From Gemmatimonadota bacterium (GTDB lineage: Bacteria; Gemmatimonadota; Gemmatimonadetes; Longimicrobiales; Gaopeijiaceae): a stretch of DNA of 64,000 nucleotides. Made by a program: the position numbers and the translations under genes. Location: NCBI GenBank assembly GCA_028873845.1, contig JAPPNO010000042.1, positions 1 through 64,000 of the forward strand, read 5' to 3'. Positions 8,936 through 17,640 of the stretch are shown piece after piece (the stretch's first letter is position 1; every line of letters starts with the position of its first letter). The notes below the pieces were generated by a model. The model searched no databases, was not told the origin of the DNA, and saw only the letters and a program-made list of their open reading frames with translations.

Positions 8936-9850
8936 GTGCCCGAACTGCCCGAAGTCAACCTTTACCTGCACGCGCTCCGCCCCCGCATCCTCGGGGAGCG
9001 GATCGAGCGGGTTCGGATCGTGTCTCCCTCCCTGCTCAAGACCTTCGATCCAACCCCGGCCGAGCTTCACGGAAGGTTGGTGGAGACCCTGTCACGGCTC
9101 GGCAAGCGCATCGTGCTGGGACTGGAGGGCGACCTCTTCGCCGCCGTCCACCTCATGATCGCGGGGCGCTTCCAGTGGCGGACGCCCGGCGCGCCGGTCC
9201 CCCGCAAGCGAGGCCACGCCGCCTTCGACTTCGCCCGGGGCACCCTCCTCCTCACGGAAGCAAGCACGCACAAGCGCGCCTCCCTGCACCTGCTCCGGGG
9301 CGAGGCCGCGCTCAGGGAACTCGATCCCGGCGGCATCGAGCCGCTCAAGGCGCCGGCCGACCTCTTCGCGGCCGCCATCCGGCGCGAGAACCGCACTCTG
9401 AAGCGCGCTTTGACCGATCCGCGCATCCTGTCCGGGATCGGCAACGCGCACTCGGACGAGATCCTGCTCAGGGCCCGCCTGTCACCGGTACGGCTCACCC
9501 GGCACCTGAGCGACGAGGAGGTCGAACGCCTCCGCGCGGCCACCCGGTCCTCGCTCACCGAGTGGTCGGCGCGGCTGATCGAGGAGGCGGGAGACGACTT
9601 CCCCTCGAAGGTGACGGCCTTTCACCCCGCCATGTCCGCGCACGGCAAGTACCGCGAACCCTGCGGCCGGTGCGGAACCCCCATCCAGCGCATCGTCTAC
9701 GCCACCCGCGAGACGAACTACTGCCCCGCGTGCCAGACGGGGGGACGGCTGCTCGCCGACCGGGCGCTGTCGAGGCTGCTCGGACGCGATTGGCCGCGCA
9801 GCGTGGAAGAACTGGAGGGGCTCAGGCGGGCGCCCGAGCCGGAATCATGA
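8936..9850 (+). CDS. mutM: Fpg/Nei-family DNA glycosylase/AP lyase
   Basis: The 304-residue base-excision repair enzyme removes oxidised bases and cleaves the abasic site. The N-terminus reads PELPEVN after the initiator, giving the catalytic proline and glutamate. The conserved lysine lies in SRLGKRIVLGL. The helix-two-turn-helix region contains LSGIGNAHSDEILL, and the C-terminal zinc finger has two CxxC pairs (CGRCG and CPAC) in the right spacing. The GTG start at 8936 follows GGAAAGGTGA. The family does not distinguish Fpg from Nei by these motifs alone, so the symbol is tentative. Its last 6 bp overlap the end of the convergent TonB-like gene. Confidence 0.88.
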   Translation: MPELPEVNLYLHALRPRILGERIERVRIVSPSLLKTFDPTPAELHGRLVETLSRLGKRIVLGLEGDLFAAVHLMIAGRFQWRTPGAPVPRKRGHAAFDFARGTLLLTEASTHKRASLHLLRGEAALRELDPGGIEPLKAPADLFAAAIRRENRTLKRALTDPRILSGIGNAHSDEILLRARLSPVRLTRHLSDEEVERLRAATRSSLTEWSARLIEEAGDDFPSKVTAFHPAMSAHGKYREPCGRCGTPIQRIVYATRETNYCPACQTGGRLLADRALSRLLGRDWPRSVEELEGLRRAPEPES

Positions 9851-10537
9851 ACCGGAGGACTCGGCCTTGTCCGCCTTGTCCTTTTCCTCTTCCTTGTCCG
9901 GCTTTTCCTCATCGACGATGAGTTCGGGGCGGGGCCGGCAGATCTTTCCTCCGCCGAAGCCGAGTTTCCTGCCCAGCCGATCCCACCAGTTCTCCTCTTC
10001 CCGGCCGTCTCCCTCCCCGTGATCGTGGCCCGCGTGCGGGTCCAGCATTGCAACGGGTTGCCGGGCCGACTCGGGAAGTTCCCTCAACATGCCGAAGCGC
10101 GGCTTCAGGGATAGGGCCAGCCGGGCCGTGGGACCGGCGTCGGCCGGCGATGTGGTAGAGGGGAAGGCGTCGCCCACGGCATGGACGTCGACACCGGTGA
10201 CGGCATCCGAGGGGGGCGTGTCACCGGCTTTCGCCACCGACACGTCGCCGGGCGCCGGTTGTGGCAATTCCTCCGGGGTGGGAGTCGCCAGGGCGGGACG
10301 CGCCTGGACGTGGATCGGTTCGAGCTCGATCGGTTTCCTGACTTCTTCGATCTGAACGACTTCGATGGCGTCCAGGAACGCAAGCGGGTCCGTCGTGCCG
10401 GCGGGCGACTCGGAGGGCGGCTGCGGCACCTGGAAGTTGAGGGCGCCGAGCAGGACGCCGTGCACGGCCGCTGAAACGGCTAGGCTCACGCCCACGGCCA
10501 TCCGGTTCTGCCTGTTGCGGATTCGACGAGTGCTCAC
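9845..10537 (-). CDS. TonB-like membrane protein lacking the TonB C-terminal domain
   Basis: A 230-residue protein with a short basic N-terminus, one membrane helix (about residues 13-33) and a proline- and charge-rich periplasmic region, as in TonB energy transducers. The C-terminal TonB receptor-contact domain is not present. Instead residues after 160 contain DPHAGHDHGEG, a WWDRLGRKLGFGGG segment and a final lysine/glutamate-rich tail. It could be a truncated TonB, a metal-binding relative (the HxHxH-like motif) or an unrelated anchored protein. A TGTACATTGG element at about 10586 may be its -10 region. Function is not assigned. Confidence 0.6.
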   Translation of the reverse strand: MSTRRIRNRQNRMAVGVSLAVSAAVHGVLLGALNFQVPQPPSESPAGTTDPLAFLDAIEVVQIEEVRKPIELEPIHVQARPALATPTPEELPQPAPGDVSVAKAGDTPPSDAVTGVDVHAVGDAFPSTTSPADAGPTARLALSLKPRFGMLRELPESARQPVAMLDPHAGHDHGEGDGREEENWWDRLGRKLGFGGGKICRPRPELIVDEEKPDKEEEKDKADKAESSGS

Positions 10538-10624
10538 CGCACCCTCCCTTTTCCTGCGGGACTCCTGTGCTCACATCCAATGTACACCATCATATACCGG
10601 TGCGCACGGCCTCGTGTTCCGGTT

Positions 10625-11398
10625 TCAGAGGTCGAAGTCGGCCACGACCGGGGCGTGGTCCGAGGGCGTATCGTGTTTCGGCCCCTTGCGCTGGTCGCGG
10701 TCCACCCAGGCCGCCGTCGAGGTCTCCGCGACCGGAAGGGTGGCGAAGATGTGGTCGATGCGCAGCCCGTCGTTCCGGGGAAACGCCAGCCGCCGGTAGT
10801 CCCACCAGCTGTAGACGCCTCCCTGCGGGTTGTGTTTCCTGACCACGTCTACCAGTCCCCAGTCGCGGATCCGCTCGAGGGCGTCGCGGGCGTCCGCATG
10901 GCACAGGACGCTCGCGGCCCACTTCTCCGGGTTCGCGGCGTCCTGGTCGTCTGGGGCGACATTGAAGTCCCCCGTGAGGACCACCGCGTCGCGGGGATCG
11001 TGGCGTGTTTCCAGGAGGTCCAGAAGGCGGCCCATCCACGCCAGCTTGTACGCGTAGGACTCCGAGCCGACGGTGCGCCCGTTGGGGAAGTAGGCCGAAT
11101 ACACCGTGACACCATTCACGTTGCCCGCGATCAGCCGCGCCTGCGGGTCGTCGTCGCCTGTCCCCCGCGTGACCTGGGTGATGGGGTGGGGACTCAGCAG
11201 CGCCACACCGTTGTAGGTCTTCTGGCCGAAGACGGCCGAGTCGTAGCCCTCTTCCCGCACGGGCTCGGCGGGGTACGTCTCGTCGAGCGTCTTGATCTCC
11301 TGCAGGCAGAGGGCGTCGGGGCGGTGGTCGCGCAGCCACTTGAGCAGCCGCGCCTGCCGCGCCTTGACCGAGTTCACGTTCCAGGTTGCGATGCGCAT
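10625..11398 (-). CDS. xth: Exodeoxyribonuclease III (AP endonuclease)
   Basis: The 257-residue protein belongs to the ExoIII/ExoA family that nicks DNA 5' to abasic sites and trims 3' blocking groups. Motifs in order are IATWNVNS at the start, LCLQEIKT with the metal-binding Glu, VYSAYFPNG, TGDFNVAP with catalytic Asp/Asn, RIDHIFAT, and the terminal SDHAPVVADF with the catalytic Asp-His. The ATG at 11398 gives the canonical MRIATWNV start. With the Fpg/Nei glycosylase 0.8 kb away and alkA-ogt nearby it forms a loose base-excision repair group, although the genes are not one operon. Confidence 0.93.
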   Translation of the reverse strand: MRIATWNVNSVKARQARLLKWLRDHRPDALCLQEIKTLDETYPAEPVREEGYDSAVFGQKTYNGVALLSPHPITQVTRGTGDDDPQARLIAGNVNGVTVYSAYFPNGRTVGSESYAYKLAWMGRLLDLLETRHDPRDAVVLTGDFNVAPDDQDAANPEKWAASVLCHADARDALERIRDWGLVDVVRKHNPQGGVYSWWDYRRLAFPRNDGLRIDHIFATLPVAETSTAAWVDRDQRKGPKHDTPSDHAPVVADFDL

Positions 11399-11534
11399 GG
11401 TGGGTAACGGTAGGCACACGACGAGCGTGTGGGAAGTTCCGCGACCTGTGTCCGGTGAATCTGTGGCAGCGCACGTATTGCCCGGTCGCACGATTGCCCC
11501 GCAAGTTCGCAAGCCCGCAATCCCCCCCACCCCC

Positions 11535-13142
11535 ATGACCCCCATGCGAAACCTCAACATCGCCATCCTCTTCGCCACCACCCTGGCGCCCACCCCCACC
11601 CTCCTCCCCGCCCAGCGCTACGACGTCCTCATCACCGGCGGCACCATCGTCGACGGTACGGGCGCCGACCGCTTCGCCGCCGACGTGGCGGTCGCGGACG
11701 GCCGCATCGTCCTCGTCTCCCGCGACCCCCTCGACCCCGCCCTCGCCGCCACCGTCATTGACGCCACGGGACAGGTTGTCACCCCCGGCTTCATCGACAA
11801 CCACGCGCACGTGCAGCAGACGATCGCCGACTACCCCCTGGCCGAGAACTTCCTCCGCCAGGGCATCACCACGCTGATCGCGTCGCTGCACTCGGGCGAC
11901 CAGCCGTGGCCGCTCGAGGAGTTCGCGTCCGGGCTGGAGATGGTCCCCAACGTGGGATTCTTCGCGGGACACACCTGGACGCGCAAGCAGGTCCTCGGCA
12001 TGGAGAACCGGGCGCCGACCGCCGAAGAACTGGAAGAGATGAAGGCCCTCGTCGACAGGTCGATGCGCGAGGGGGCGCTGGGGCTCTCGACGGGGCTGCT
12101 GTACGTGCCCGCCAACTTCGCCGAGACCGAGGAGGTGATCGAGCTTGCGAAGGTGGCGGCGGCGCACGGCGGCATCTACGTGAGCCACATGCGCAACGAG
12201 GCCAGCGGGCTTCTCGAGTCGGTGCGCGAAGTGATCCGGATCGCGGAGGAGGCTCGGATCCCGGCGCAGATCAACCACCACAAGGCTGCCGGGGCGGCGC
12301 AATGGGGATGGAGCGAGCACAGCCTCGCGCTGATCGACTCGGCCAACGCGGCCGGGCTCACGGTCACGCATGACCTGTATCCGTACGCGGCTTCGAGCAC
12401 CGGGTCCTCCATCCTGTTCCCGCAGTGGGCGCTGGCGGGCGGCGCGGAGGACTTCGCCGCGCGGGTGGCCGACCCGGAGACGCGGGCGCGCATGGAGGCC
12501 GACATGCGCACCATCTTCATGACCGACCGGGTCGGGGCCGACATCTCGCGCATCCAGTTCCGCGTGCTCCGCTCCGACGAGTCCTACAACGGGAAGACCC
12601 TTGCCGACTACGCCGCCGACCGGGGCCTCCCGAACGATCTCGACACCGGGATCGCGCTGGCGATCGAGCTGCAGCTCCAGGGCGGATTCAGCGCGATCTA
12701 CCATGCAATGGATGAAGGGGACGTGATCCGCATCATGCAGCACCCGCTGGCGATGATCGAGACGGACGGGGACGCGGTGGGGTACGGCATCGGGTACCCG
12801 CACCCGCGCAGCTACGGCGCCTTCCCCCGAGTGCTGGCGCGCTACGTGCGCGAGCTGGGGGTCATCACCCTGGAGGAGGCCGTGAAGAAGATGACCTTGA
12901 TGCCGGCCCGGTGGCTCGGCCGCGAGGACATGGGGGTGATCGCCGAGGGGATGCGCGCCGACATCGCGGTTTTCGACCCGGAGGTGATCGCGGACCGGGC
13001 GACCTTCGCCGACCCGCACCAGTACAGCGTGGGGATCACCGACCTGCTGGTGAACGGGGTGCCGGTGATCCGCGACGGGGGCATCACGGGCGAGAAGCCG
13101 GGGCGGTGGATACGGGGGCCGGTGCGGAAACCGGTGAGCTGA
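11535..13142 (+). CDS. Exported N-acyl-D-amino-acid deacylase-like amidohydrolase
   Basis: About 535 residues. A signal peptide (hydrophobic run ending near LLPAQ) precedes an amidohydrolase-superfamily TIM barrel. Visible metal-site elements are PGFIDNHAHVQQ near residue 78, YVSHMRNEASG with a histidine near 220, and INHHKAAG near 250; IETDGD supplies the late-barrel acidic residue. The composite beta-sandwich ends are ITGGTIVDGTGAD at the start and GMRADIAVFDPE near the end. This is the D-aminoacylase/dihydroorotase-like branch, which hydrolyses N-acyl-D-amino acids. Starts at 11535 and 11544 are equally plausible and neither has a clear ribosome site. Periplasmic location is inferred from the signal. 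Confidence 0.85.
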   Translation: MTPMRNLNIAILFATTLAPTPTLLPAQRYDVLITGGTIVDGTGADRFAADVAVADGRIVLVSRDPLDPALAATVIDATGQVVTPGFIDNHAHVQQTIADYPLAENFLRQGITTLIASLHSGDQPWPLEEFASGLEMVPNVGFFAGHTWTRKQVLGMENRAPTAEELEEMKALVDRSMREGALGLSTGLLYVPANFAETEEVIELAKVAAAHGGIYVSHMRNEASGLLESVREVIRIAEEARIPAQINHHKAAGAAQWGWSEHSLALIDSANAAGLTVTHDLYPYAASSTGSSILFPQWALAGGAEDFAARVADPETRARMEADMRTIFMTDRVGADISRIQFRVLRSDESYNGKTLADYAADRGLPNDLDTGIALAIELQLQGGFSAIYHAMDEGDVIRIMQHPLAMIETDGDAVGYGIGYPHPRSYGAFPRVLARYVRELGVITLEEAVKKMTLMPARWLGREDMGVIAEGMRADIAVFDPEVIADRATFADPHQYSVGITDLLVNGVPVIRDGGITGEKPGRWIRGPVRKPVS

Positions 13143-13249
13143 GGGCGGGGGACTGCCGGCCCGGCGCCGCACCGCCCTGCATGACTCAGGGTGGCGTTGT
13201 CTACGCACGGCTGACGGCGAGTGGGCTGACCATGTCCCCGGAGCTCACA

Positions 13250-13357
13250 GACAGATTATACGGCGAATCTGTCCCTGCGGGTCGCTGAAGGCACTCTTCA
13301 GGCCTTTTGACGGGATCGTTTGGCGGAGCTGGTGCCAGATTCTACCCTCAATCTGTC
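13250..13357 (+). repeat. Two similar inverted repeats (CAGATT-N8-AATCTG) between convergent genes
   Basis: At 13250-13273, GACAGATT and AATCTGTC flank an 8-nt loop. At 13336-13355, CAGATT and AATCTG flank another 8-nt loop and are again followed by TC. The loops differ while the arms are conserved, about 85 bp apart, in the 287-bp space between two convergent genes. They may be bidirectional terminators or REP-like elements. No T-tract follows either stem. Confidence 0.55.
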
Positions 13358-13429
13358 ACGGAATCGGTCACAAGTTGTCAGGTGATTCTCTGTCGACTCG
13401 TGGCCACGTGTGGTCGGACCTCGCAGCCA

Positions 13430-15490
13430 CTACCCGTCCGCCGCCGGCTTCACCGGCCGCAGATACTTCTCGAACCACGTCAGAATCCGCTCCGACACAT
13501 CCATGAGAAACTTGGGCTCGCGCGGCCCGTGCGGGGTGCGCGGATACACCACCATCTCCGTCTCCACTCCAAGCCGCCTCAGCGAGTTGAAGAACTCCTG
13601 CCCCTGCGTGAAGGGCACCCGCAGATCCTGCGCTCCGTGGATGACCTGCGTGGGCGTCGTGACGTTGCCGATGTGGTAGATGGCCGAGTGGCGCTCGTAG
13701 GCCTCGTAGTTCTCGAAGTACTCCTCGCCCATGTGGCCGACCAGGTAGTCGCCGATGTCGGTGGTGGTCACCATGCTGATCAGGTTGGGGAGTCCGGCGC
13801 CCATCGAGGCGGCACGGAACCGGTCGGTCTGCGTGACCGCGAAAGAGGTCATGTAGCCGCCGTAGCTCCACCCCATGAGGAGCAGGCTGTCGGGGTGCGC
13901 GACGCCCATCCCGATCACCTCGTCGACGCCGGCGAGGAGGTCGGAGAGGTCGCCGTAGCCCCAGTCCATGTAGTTGGCGTAGCGGAACTCCTTGCCGTAG
14001 CCGGTGCTGCCGCGTGGGTTGGGGCGCAGAACCGCGTAGCCCTCCTGCGCGAAGTACTGGATCATGTAGATGCTGGGCGAGCCGGTGAACGACTGCGAGT
14101 AGACGCCCGCGGGGCCGCCGTGGACGTTCAGGATGAGTGGGACTCGGGAGCCCTCGTCGTAGCCGACGGGGTAGGTCAGCAGCCCCTCGACGGGGGTGCC
14201 GTCGGGGGCGTGCCAGGCCAGCAGCTCGGTGCGGCCCATGGGGGGGCGGGGGACATCGGCGTTGATTGCGGTGACGGGGGTGGGGGCGAAGGCGTCGAGT
14301 CCGGTCAGGTAGACCTCGGCGGGCTCGCCGGAGGTCTGCCAGGTCATGGCCAGTCGACCGGCCTGTGCCGCGATTGCGGTCGAGCCTACGACGCCGTCTC
14401 CCTCGGTGACATGCCGAATCCGTCCCCCGCCGACGGGCACGGCAATGACGTGGCGGGTCGTCCCAAGCGACTCGTTCAGGAAGACCTCGTCGGAGTCCGC
14501 CGACCAGCCGAGGATCGAGACGCTACGGTTCGGGGTCTCGGGGAGCATGCGGGACTGGCCGGTTGCGGGATCGAGGACGTAGAGGTCCGCCAGGCCGATC
14601 GGCTCCGGCTGGTCGCCGGTCGAGGCGTAGACGATCAGCGACCCGTCGGGGGACCAGCGCGGGGACGACTCGATGCCGGCGCCGGTCAGGAGTTGGATGG
14701 CTTCGCCTCCGGACGCGTCGACCAGCGCGATGTCGCCCGAGAGCCGGCCGGTGTTGATGCGCGGATCCGCCTGGTGGGCGAATGCGAACCGCCGCCCGTC
14801 GGGGGACCAGTCGAAGCTGGTGACGTGGAAGTCTCCTTCGGTGACGCGGGTGGCCTCGGCGGTCTCGGTGGCCGCCGGGTCGAAGGGGACCGTGTAGATG
14901 TGGCCGTACTTGAAGTTCTGGTCCACGAGGATGACGTCGCGCTTCTCCTTGGCGGCCTTCTCCTCCTCCTCGGTCTGCGGGTCGCGCATGAGGAAGGCGA
15001 AGGCGCTCCCGTCGGGCGACCAGCGGTACTGTCCCACGCCCGGTTTCGCTTCCGTTACCTGGTGGGCTTCGCCGCCGTCGAGAGGCAGGACCCAGATCTG
15101 GTTGCTCCCCGAGCGGGAGGTGGTGAAAGCCAGCCAGCGGCCGTCGGGGGAGAAGGACGGGCCGGAGGCGGACGACTCGCCGCGGGTGAACTGGACGCGG
15201 CGCCCGCCGTCGGCGTCGGCCACCCAGATGTGGCTCCGGTACTCGGACTTTTCGCCCTCCATGAGGGGTTCGCGCACCACGTAGGCGATGCGGGAGCCGT
15301 CCGGGGAGATTGCGACACCGGAGGGCTGGAGGTAGCGCATGCTGAGGGCGGGGGTCCAGCGGTCTTCGGGTGGCGGGTCTTCGGCGGGTGTCTGGGCGGC
15401 GGCGGGGGCCGCGGGCGTCGCGAGCGGGAAGGCGGCGAGCAGCAGGGCGGCCCAGGTCGGACGGGGGTGTCGGGGGGGCGAGTGGGGCAT
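13430..15490 (-). CDS. S9-family (prolyl oligopeptidase-type) exported peptidase
   Basis: The 686-residue protein has an N-terminal signal (to about residue 33, ending APAAAQ), a WD40-like/TolB-type beta-propeller with repeated SPDGS/SPDGR motifs (about 50-400) and a C-terminal alpha/beta-hydrolase domain. The catalytic serine is in LLMGWSYGGYMTSF, the aspartate in GAQDLRVPFTQGQ and the histidine in PRTPHGPREP. It resembles acylaminoacyl-peptidase/dipeptidyl aminopeptidases, which cleave short peptides in the periplasm. It starts at the ATG at 15490 because this gives the signal peptide; open frame upstream lacks similarity. Convergent with the deacylase gene; a role in peptide scavenging is inferred. 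Confidence 0.92.
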   Translation of the reverse strand: MPHSPPRHPRPTWAALLLAAFPLATPAAPAAAQTPAEDPPPEDRWTPALSMRYLQPSGVAISPDGSRIAYVVREPLMEGEKSEYRSHIWVADADGGRRVQFTRGESSASGPSFSPDGRWLAFTTSRSGSNQIWVLPLDGGEAHQVTEAKPGVGQYRWSPDGSAFAFLMRDPQTEEEEKAAKEKRDVILVDQNFKYGHIYTVPFDPAATETAEATRVTEGDFHVTSFDWSPDGRRFAFAHQADPRINTGRLSGDIALVDASGGEAIQLLTGAGIESSPRWSPDGSLIVYASTGDQPEPIGLADLYVLDPATGQSRMLPETPNRSVSILGWSADSDEVFLNESLGTTRHVIAVPVGGGRIRHVTEGDGVVGSTAIAAQAGRLAMTWQTSGEPAEVYLTGLDAFAPTPVTAINADVPRPPMGRTELLAWHAPDGTPVEGLLTYPVGYDEGSRVPLILNVHGGPAGVYSQSFTGSPSIYMIQYFAQEGYAVLRPNPRGSTGYGKEFRYANYMDWGYGDLSDLLAGVDEVIGMGVAHPDSLLLMGWSYGGYMTSFAVTQTDRFRAASMGAGLPNLISMVTTTDIGDYLVGHMGEEYFENYEAYERHSAIYHIGNVTTPTQVIHGAQDLRVPFTQGQEFFNSLRRLGVETEMVVYPRTPHGPREPKFLMDVSERILTWFEKYLRPVKPAADG

Positions 15491-15850
15491 GATCGGTTCC
15501 TTCGGGGAGCGGACGGTGCGGGCGGTTTCCGTGCTGGCATTATGGGCGGGTGGAGCGGTGCCAACAAGGTGGTTTGCGGCGGGTCGGGATTGTGGGCGCG
15601 CCACGGTGCTCCCACCATGTCAGGCATGCAACAGAGACCGATTCGCTCCGCCTGCGGGAGCCGACACGGGGGCCACGCCGCCGCGATCCTCGTGAGCGGG
15701 ACGGCCGCGCTGGCGGCGTGGTATGAACTGGGCGGAACGCGGATCCAACTCTACGACCTGGACTTCGCGGATCTCACGGCGCAACCCGTCTTCCGGCCGG
15801 TCGGCCGGGACCGCCAAGACCCCTGACACCAGCGAAAGGCCATCGAGGAA
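15491..15850. other. Intergenic region between divergent S9 peptidase and ATPase genes
   Basis: This 360-bp stretch separates two divergently transcribed genes and should hold both promoters, but no convincing -35/-10 pair was seen. It contains one short open frame with coding-like third-position G/C, listed separately. Confidence 0.5.
15617..15826 (+). CDS. Possible small protein, 69 residues, unrecognised
   Basis: The frame from ATG 15617 (or 15626) to the stop at 15826 shows third positions that are more than 80 percent G/C, like real genes here. A mildly hydrophobic segment (HAAAILVSGTAALAAW) precedes a polar tail. There is no clear ribosome site and no recognised family. It ends 24 bp before the ATPase gene on the same strand. 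It may be a real leader-type gene or chance. Confidence 0.25.
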   Translation: MSGMQQRPIRSACGSRHGGHAAAILVSGTAALAAWYELGGTRIQLYDLDFADLTAQPVFRPVGRDRQDP

Positions 15851-16735
15851 ATGCCCGCCGACGCCTGGGATCCCGAGTCCCACCTGCGGCAACCGCGACT
15901 CACCGCCGTACGCCTCGGCAACCCCCCCGGCCGCGACCGCGACCGCTTCCCCTTCAACATCCCGGCGCTGCAGGGTCTCCACGAGATCGGACTGCCGGGT
16001 CCGGTCACCTTCTTCGCCGGCGAGAACGGCTCGGGCAAGTCGACGCTGCTGGAAGCTCTCGCGATCGCGACGGGCCTCCCGGCGGTGGGCAGGGCCGACG
16101 CTTCAACGGACGACTCGCTGGTCAGCCAGCGGAGGCTGGCAGGGTTGCTGAGGACGGTGTGGCGAAGGCGGGCGCACCGCGGGTTCTTCCTGCGGGCGGA
16201 GGACTTCTTCGGCTTCGTGCACCGGCTGCAGCGCGACAGAGCCGAGATGGAGGCACGGATCGAGCAGGTGGAGCGGGAGTACGAGGGGCGGTCCGAACTG
16301 GCGAAGCGGCTCGCGATGGGGCCCGCCGCCGCGTCGCTGGGCGCGATGGAGGCCACCTACGGCCGCAATCTGGACGCGAATTCGCACGGTGAGAGCTTTC
16401 TGCGCCTCTTCCGGGGCCGTTTCGTCCCGGAGGGCCTGTACCTGCTCGACGAGCCGGAGGCGGCGCTGTCGGTGCAGAGCCAGCTGGGGTTCATCGCGAT
16501 GATGAGGGAGATGGTCGAGCAGGGGGGTCAGTTCATCATCGCGACCCATTCGCCCGTGCTGATGGCGGTGCCCGGAGCGACGATCTACAACTTCGACGAG
16601 TCACCGCTCCGGGAGGTGGCGTACGACGCCCTCGAGGGAGTTCAGCTCGTCAAGGCGTTTCTGCAGGCGCCACAGCGGTATATGCGGCACCTGTGGCGGG
16701 AGGAACCCGGGGGTTCCGGGGACCTCCCTGGCTAA
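15851..16735 (+). CDS. AAA-family ATPase (ABC-type fold), unknown role
   Basis: A 294-residue single-domain ATPase. The Walker A motif is FFAGENGSGKSTLLEAL near residue 55. A charged, coiled-coil-like insertion lies around 120-165 (LQRDRAEMEARIEQVEREYE). The signature-like NSHGESFLRLF and Walker B LYLLDEPEAALS are near 180-205, with a switch histidine in IIATHSPVLMAV. The order matches the AAA_15/AAA_21 group of stand-alone ATPases found near nucleases or of unknown role. No nuclease partner (OLD-type TOPRIM) is fused or adjacent. It overlaps the end of the convergent padR gene by 4 bp. Confidence 0.8.
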   Translation: MPADAWDPESHLRQPRLTAVRLGNPPGRDRDRFPFNIPALQGLHEIGLPGPVTFFAGENGSGKSTLLEALAIATGLPAVGRADASTDDSLVSQRRLAGLLRTVWRRRAHRGFFLRAEDFFGFVHRLQRDRAEMEARIEQVEREYEGRSELAKRLAMGPAAASLGAMEATYGRNLDANSHGESFLRLFRGRFVPEGLYLLDEPEAALSVQSQLGFIAMMREMVEQGGQFIIATHSPVLMAVPGATIYNFDESPLREVAYDALEGVQLVKAFLQAPQRYMRHLWREEPGGSGDLPG

Positions 16736-17388
16736 TCGCTGCTCGCCTCTTCGGCCTCCGCGGGATCGCCGGCATCACCGCCGCCGCGCGATCCGGCCGC
16801 CTTCTCGGCGCGCCAGCGCTCGCGGGCCTCGTCCCAGGCGGTGTCCATGTCCTTCACCGCGCGGTCCAGCACCGCCTTCATGTCCTTGAACAGCTGTTCG
16901 TCCTCGATCCAGCCCAGCGCGCTCTGGAAGGTGGTGCGCGCCAGGTGGGAGAACTTGCGCGACAGCTCGGCCATGTCCCGTCCGAAGAGGCGGTCGCTGA
17001 AACGCGAGACCCGCTCGAAGATGCTGTTGACGTGATCCCGGTTCTCGTCCAGGTGGGCGCGCCCGTCATCGGTGATGGTGTAGATCTTCCGGCCTCCGTG
17101 GTCGCGCGACGTCACAAGCCCCTGGTCCTCGAGGAGCTGCAAGGTCGGATAGACGGAACCGGGGCTGGCCCGGTAGCAACCGGCGGACTGTGCTTCCAGC
17201 TCCTGCATGACCTCGTAGCCGTGCATGGGCTTCTGTTCGATGAGCCCGAGGATGGCGAACTTGAGGTCGCCGCGCTCGAACCACTTCCAAGCGCGTCCGC
17301 CGCTGCCGCTGGCGGCGCTGCCAGGGGGGCGAGCCCGTGCCGAAGGCCAGGGAAAGGCGTCGAAATCCAGCAGATCGTCGAATCGCAT
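16732..17388 (-). CDS. PadR-family transcriptional regulator
   Basis: A 218-residue cytoplasmic repressor-type protein. The PadR winged helix (about residues 40-115) contains LKFAILGLIEQKPMHGYEVMQ and the wing segment SPGSVYPTLQLLEDQGLV followed by GGRKIYTITDDG. A long helical C-terminal part (115-205) probably mediates dimerisation, and the end is acidic. A glycine/serine-rich linker precedes the DNA-binding domain, which is unusual because PadR domains normally begin near residue 5. AGGAGG lies 11 nt before the ATG at 17388. It is divergent from the M20 peptidase gene; a palindromic AT-rich site upstream is a candidate operator, suggesting autoregulation and perhaps control of the peptidase. 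Confidence 0.9.
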   Translation of the reverse strand: MRFDDLLDFDAFPWPSARARPPGSAASGSGGRAWKWFERGDLKFAILGLIEQKPMHGYEVMQELEAQSAGCYRASPGSVYPTLQLLEDQGLVTSRDHGGRKIYTITDDGRAHLDENRDHVNSIFERVSRFSDRLFGRDMAELSRKFSHLARTTFQSALGWIEDEQLFKDMKAVLDRAVKDMDTAWDEARERWRAEKAAGSRGGGDAGDPAEAEEASSD

Positions 17389-17476
17389 GGTATGAAATCC
17401 TCCTGTCTGTGTTCTGTTGGCCGGGATGATGTGCCGCACCGCCTCGGAGGCGAATCGGCGATTGGCGAGCCAAGCG

Positions 17477-17498
17477 TTGTTATTCGATATATCAACAA
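17477..17498. promoter_or_regulatory. Candidate PadR operator
   Basis: In an otherwise GC-rich stretch lies a 22-bp AT-rich near-palindrome with outer arms TTGTT and AACAA and an inner GATATATC. It is about 90 bp upstream of padR and 143 bp upstream of the divergent M20 peptidase gene, a typical site for PadR autoregulation. The assignment is positional. Confidence 0.4.
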
Positions 17499-17640
17499 AT
17501 GTCGCGAAAGATTCAAGGTGGGAAGGAGGGACGCGGGGAACGAGCCCCGGGGGAGGCGTCGGGGGGCGGTTCTTGTCGCCGCTCCGCGCCCGGCGCCCGG
17601 CTGTGGAGAGAGCCGTGGACGGATCTGCGGGGGTAGACGG

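Noticed and set aside
10590-13208. An 872-residue open frame on the minus strand
   Set aside because: It lies opposite the exonuclease III and deacylase genes, which have full motif sets. In GC-rich DNA the complementary frames are often open. Its translation is rich in Arg, Gly and His with no domains.
13307-15826. An 839-residue open frame on the plus strand
   Set aside because: It is the mirror of the S9 peptidase gene, whose catalytic triad and signal peptide are clear. Only its last 70 codons, beyond that gene, were kept as a weak small gene.
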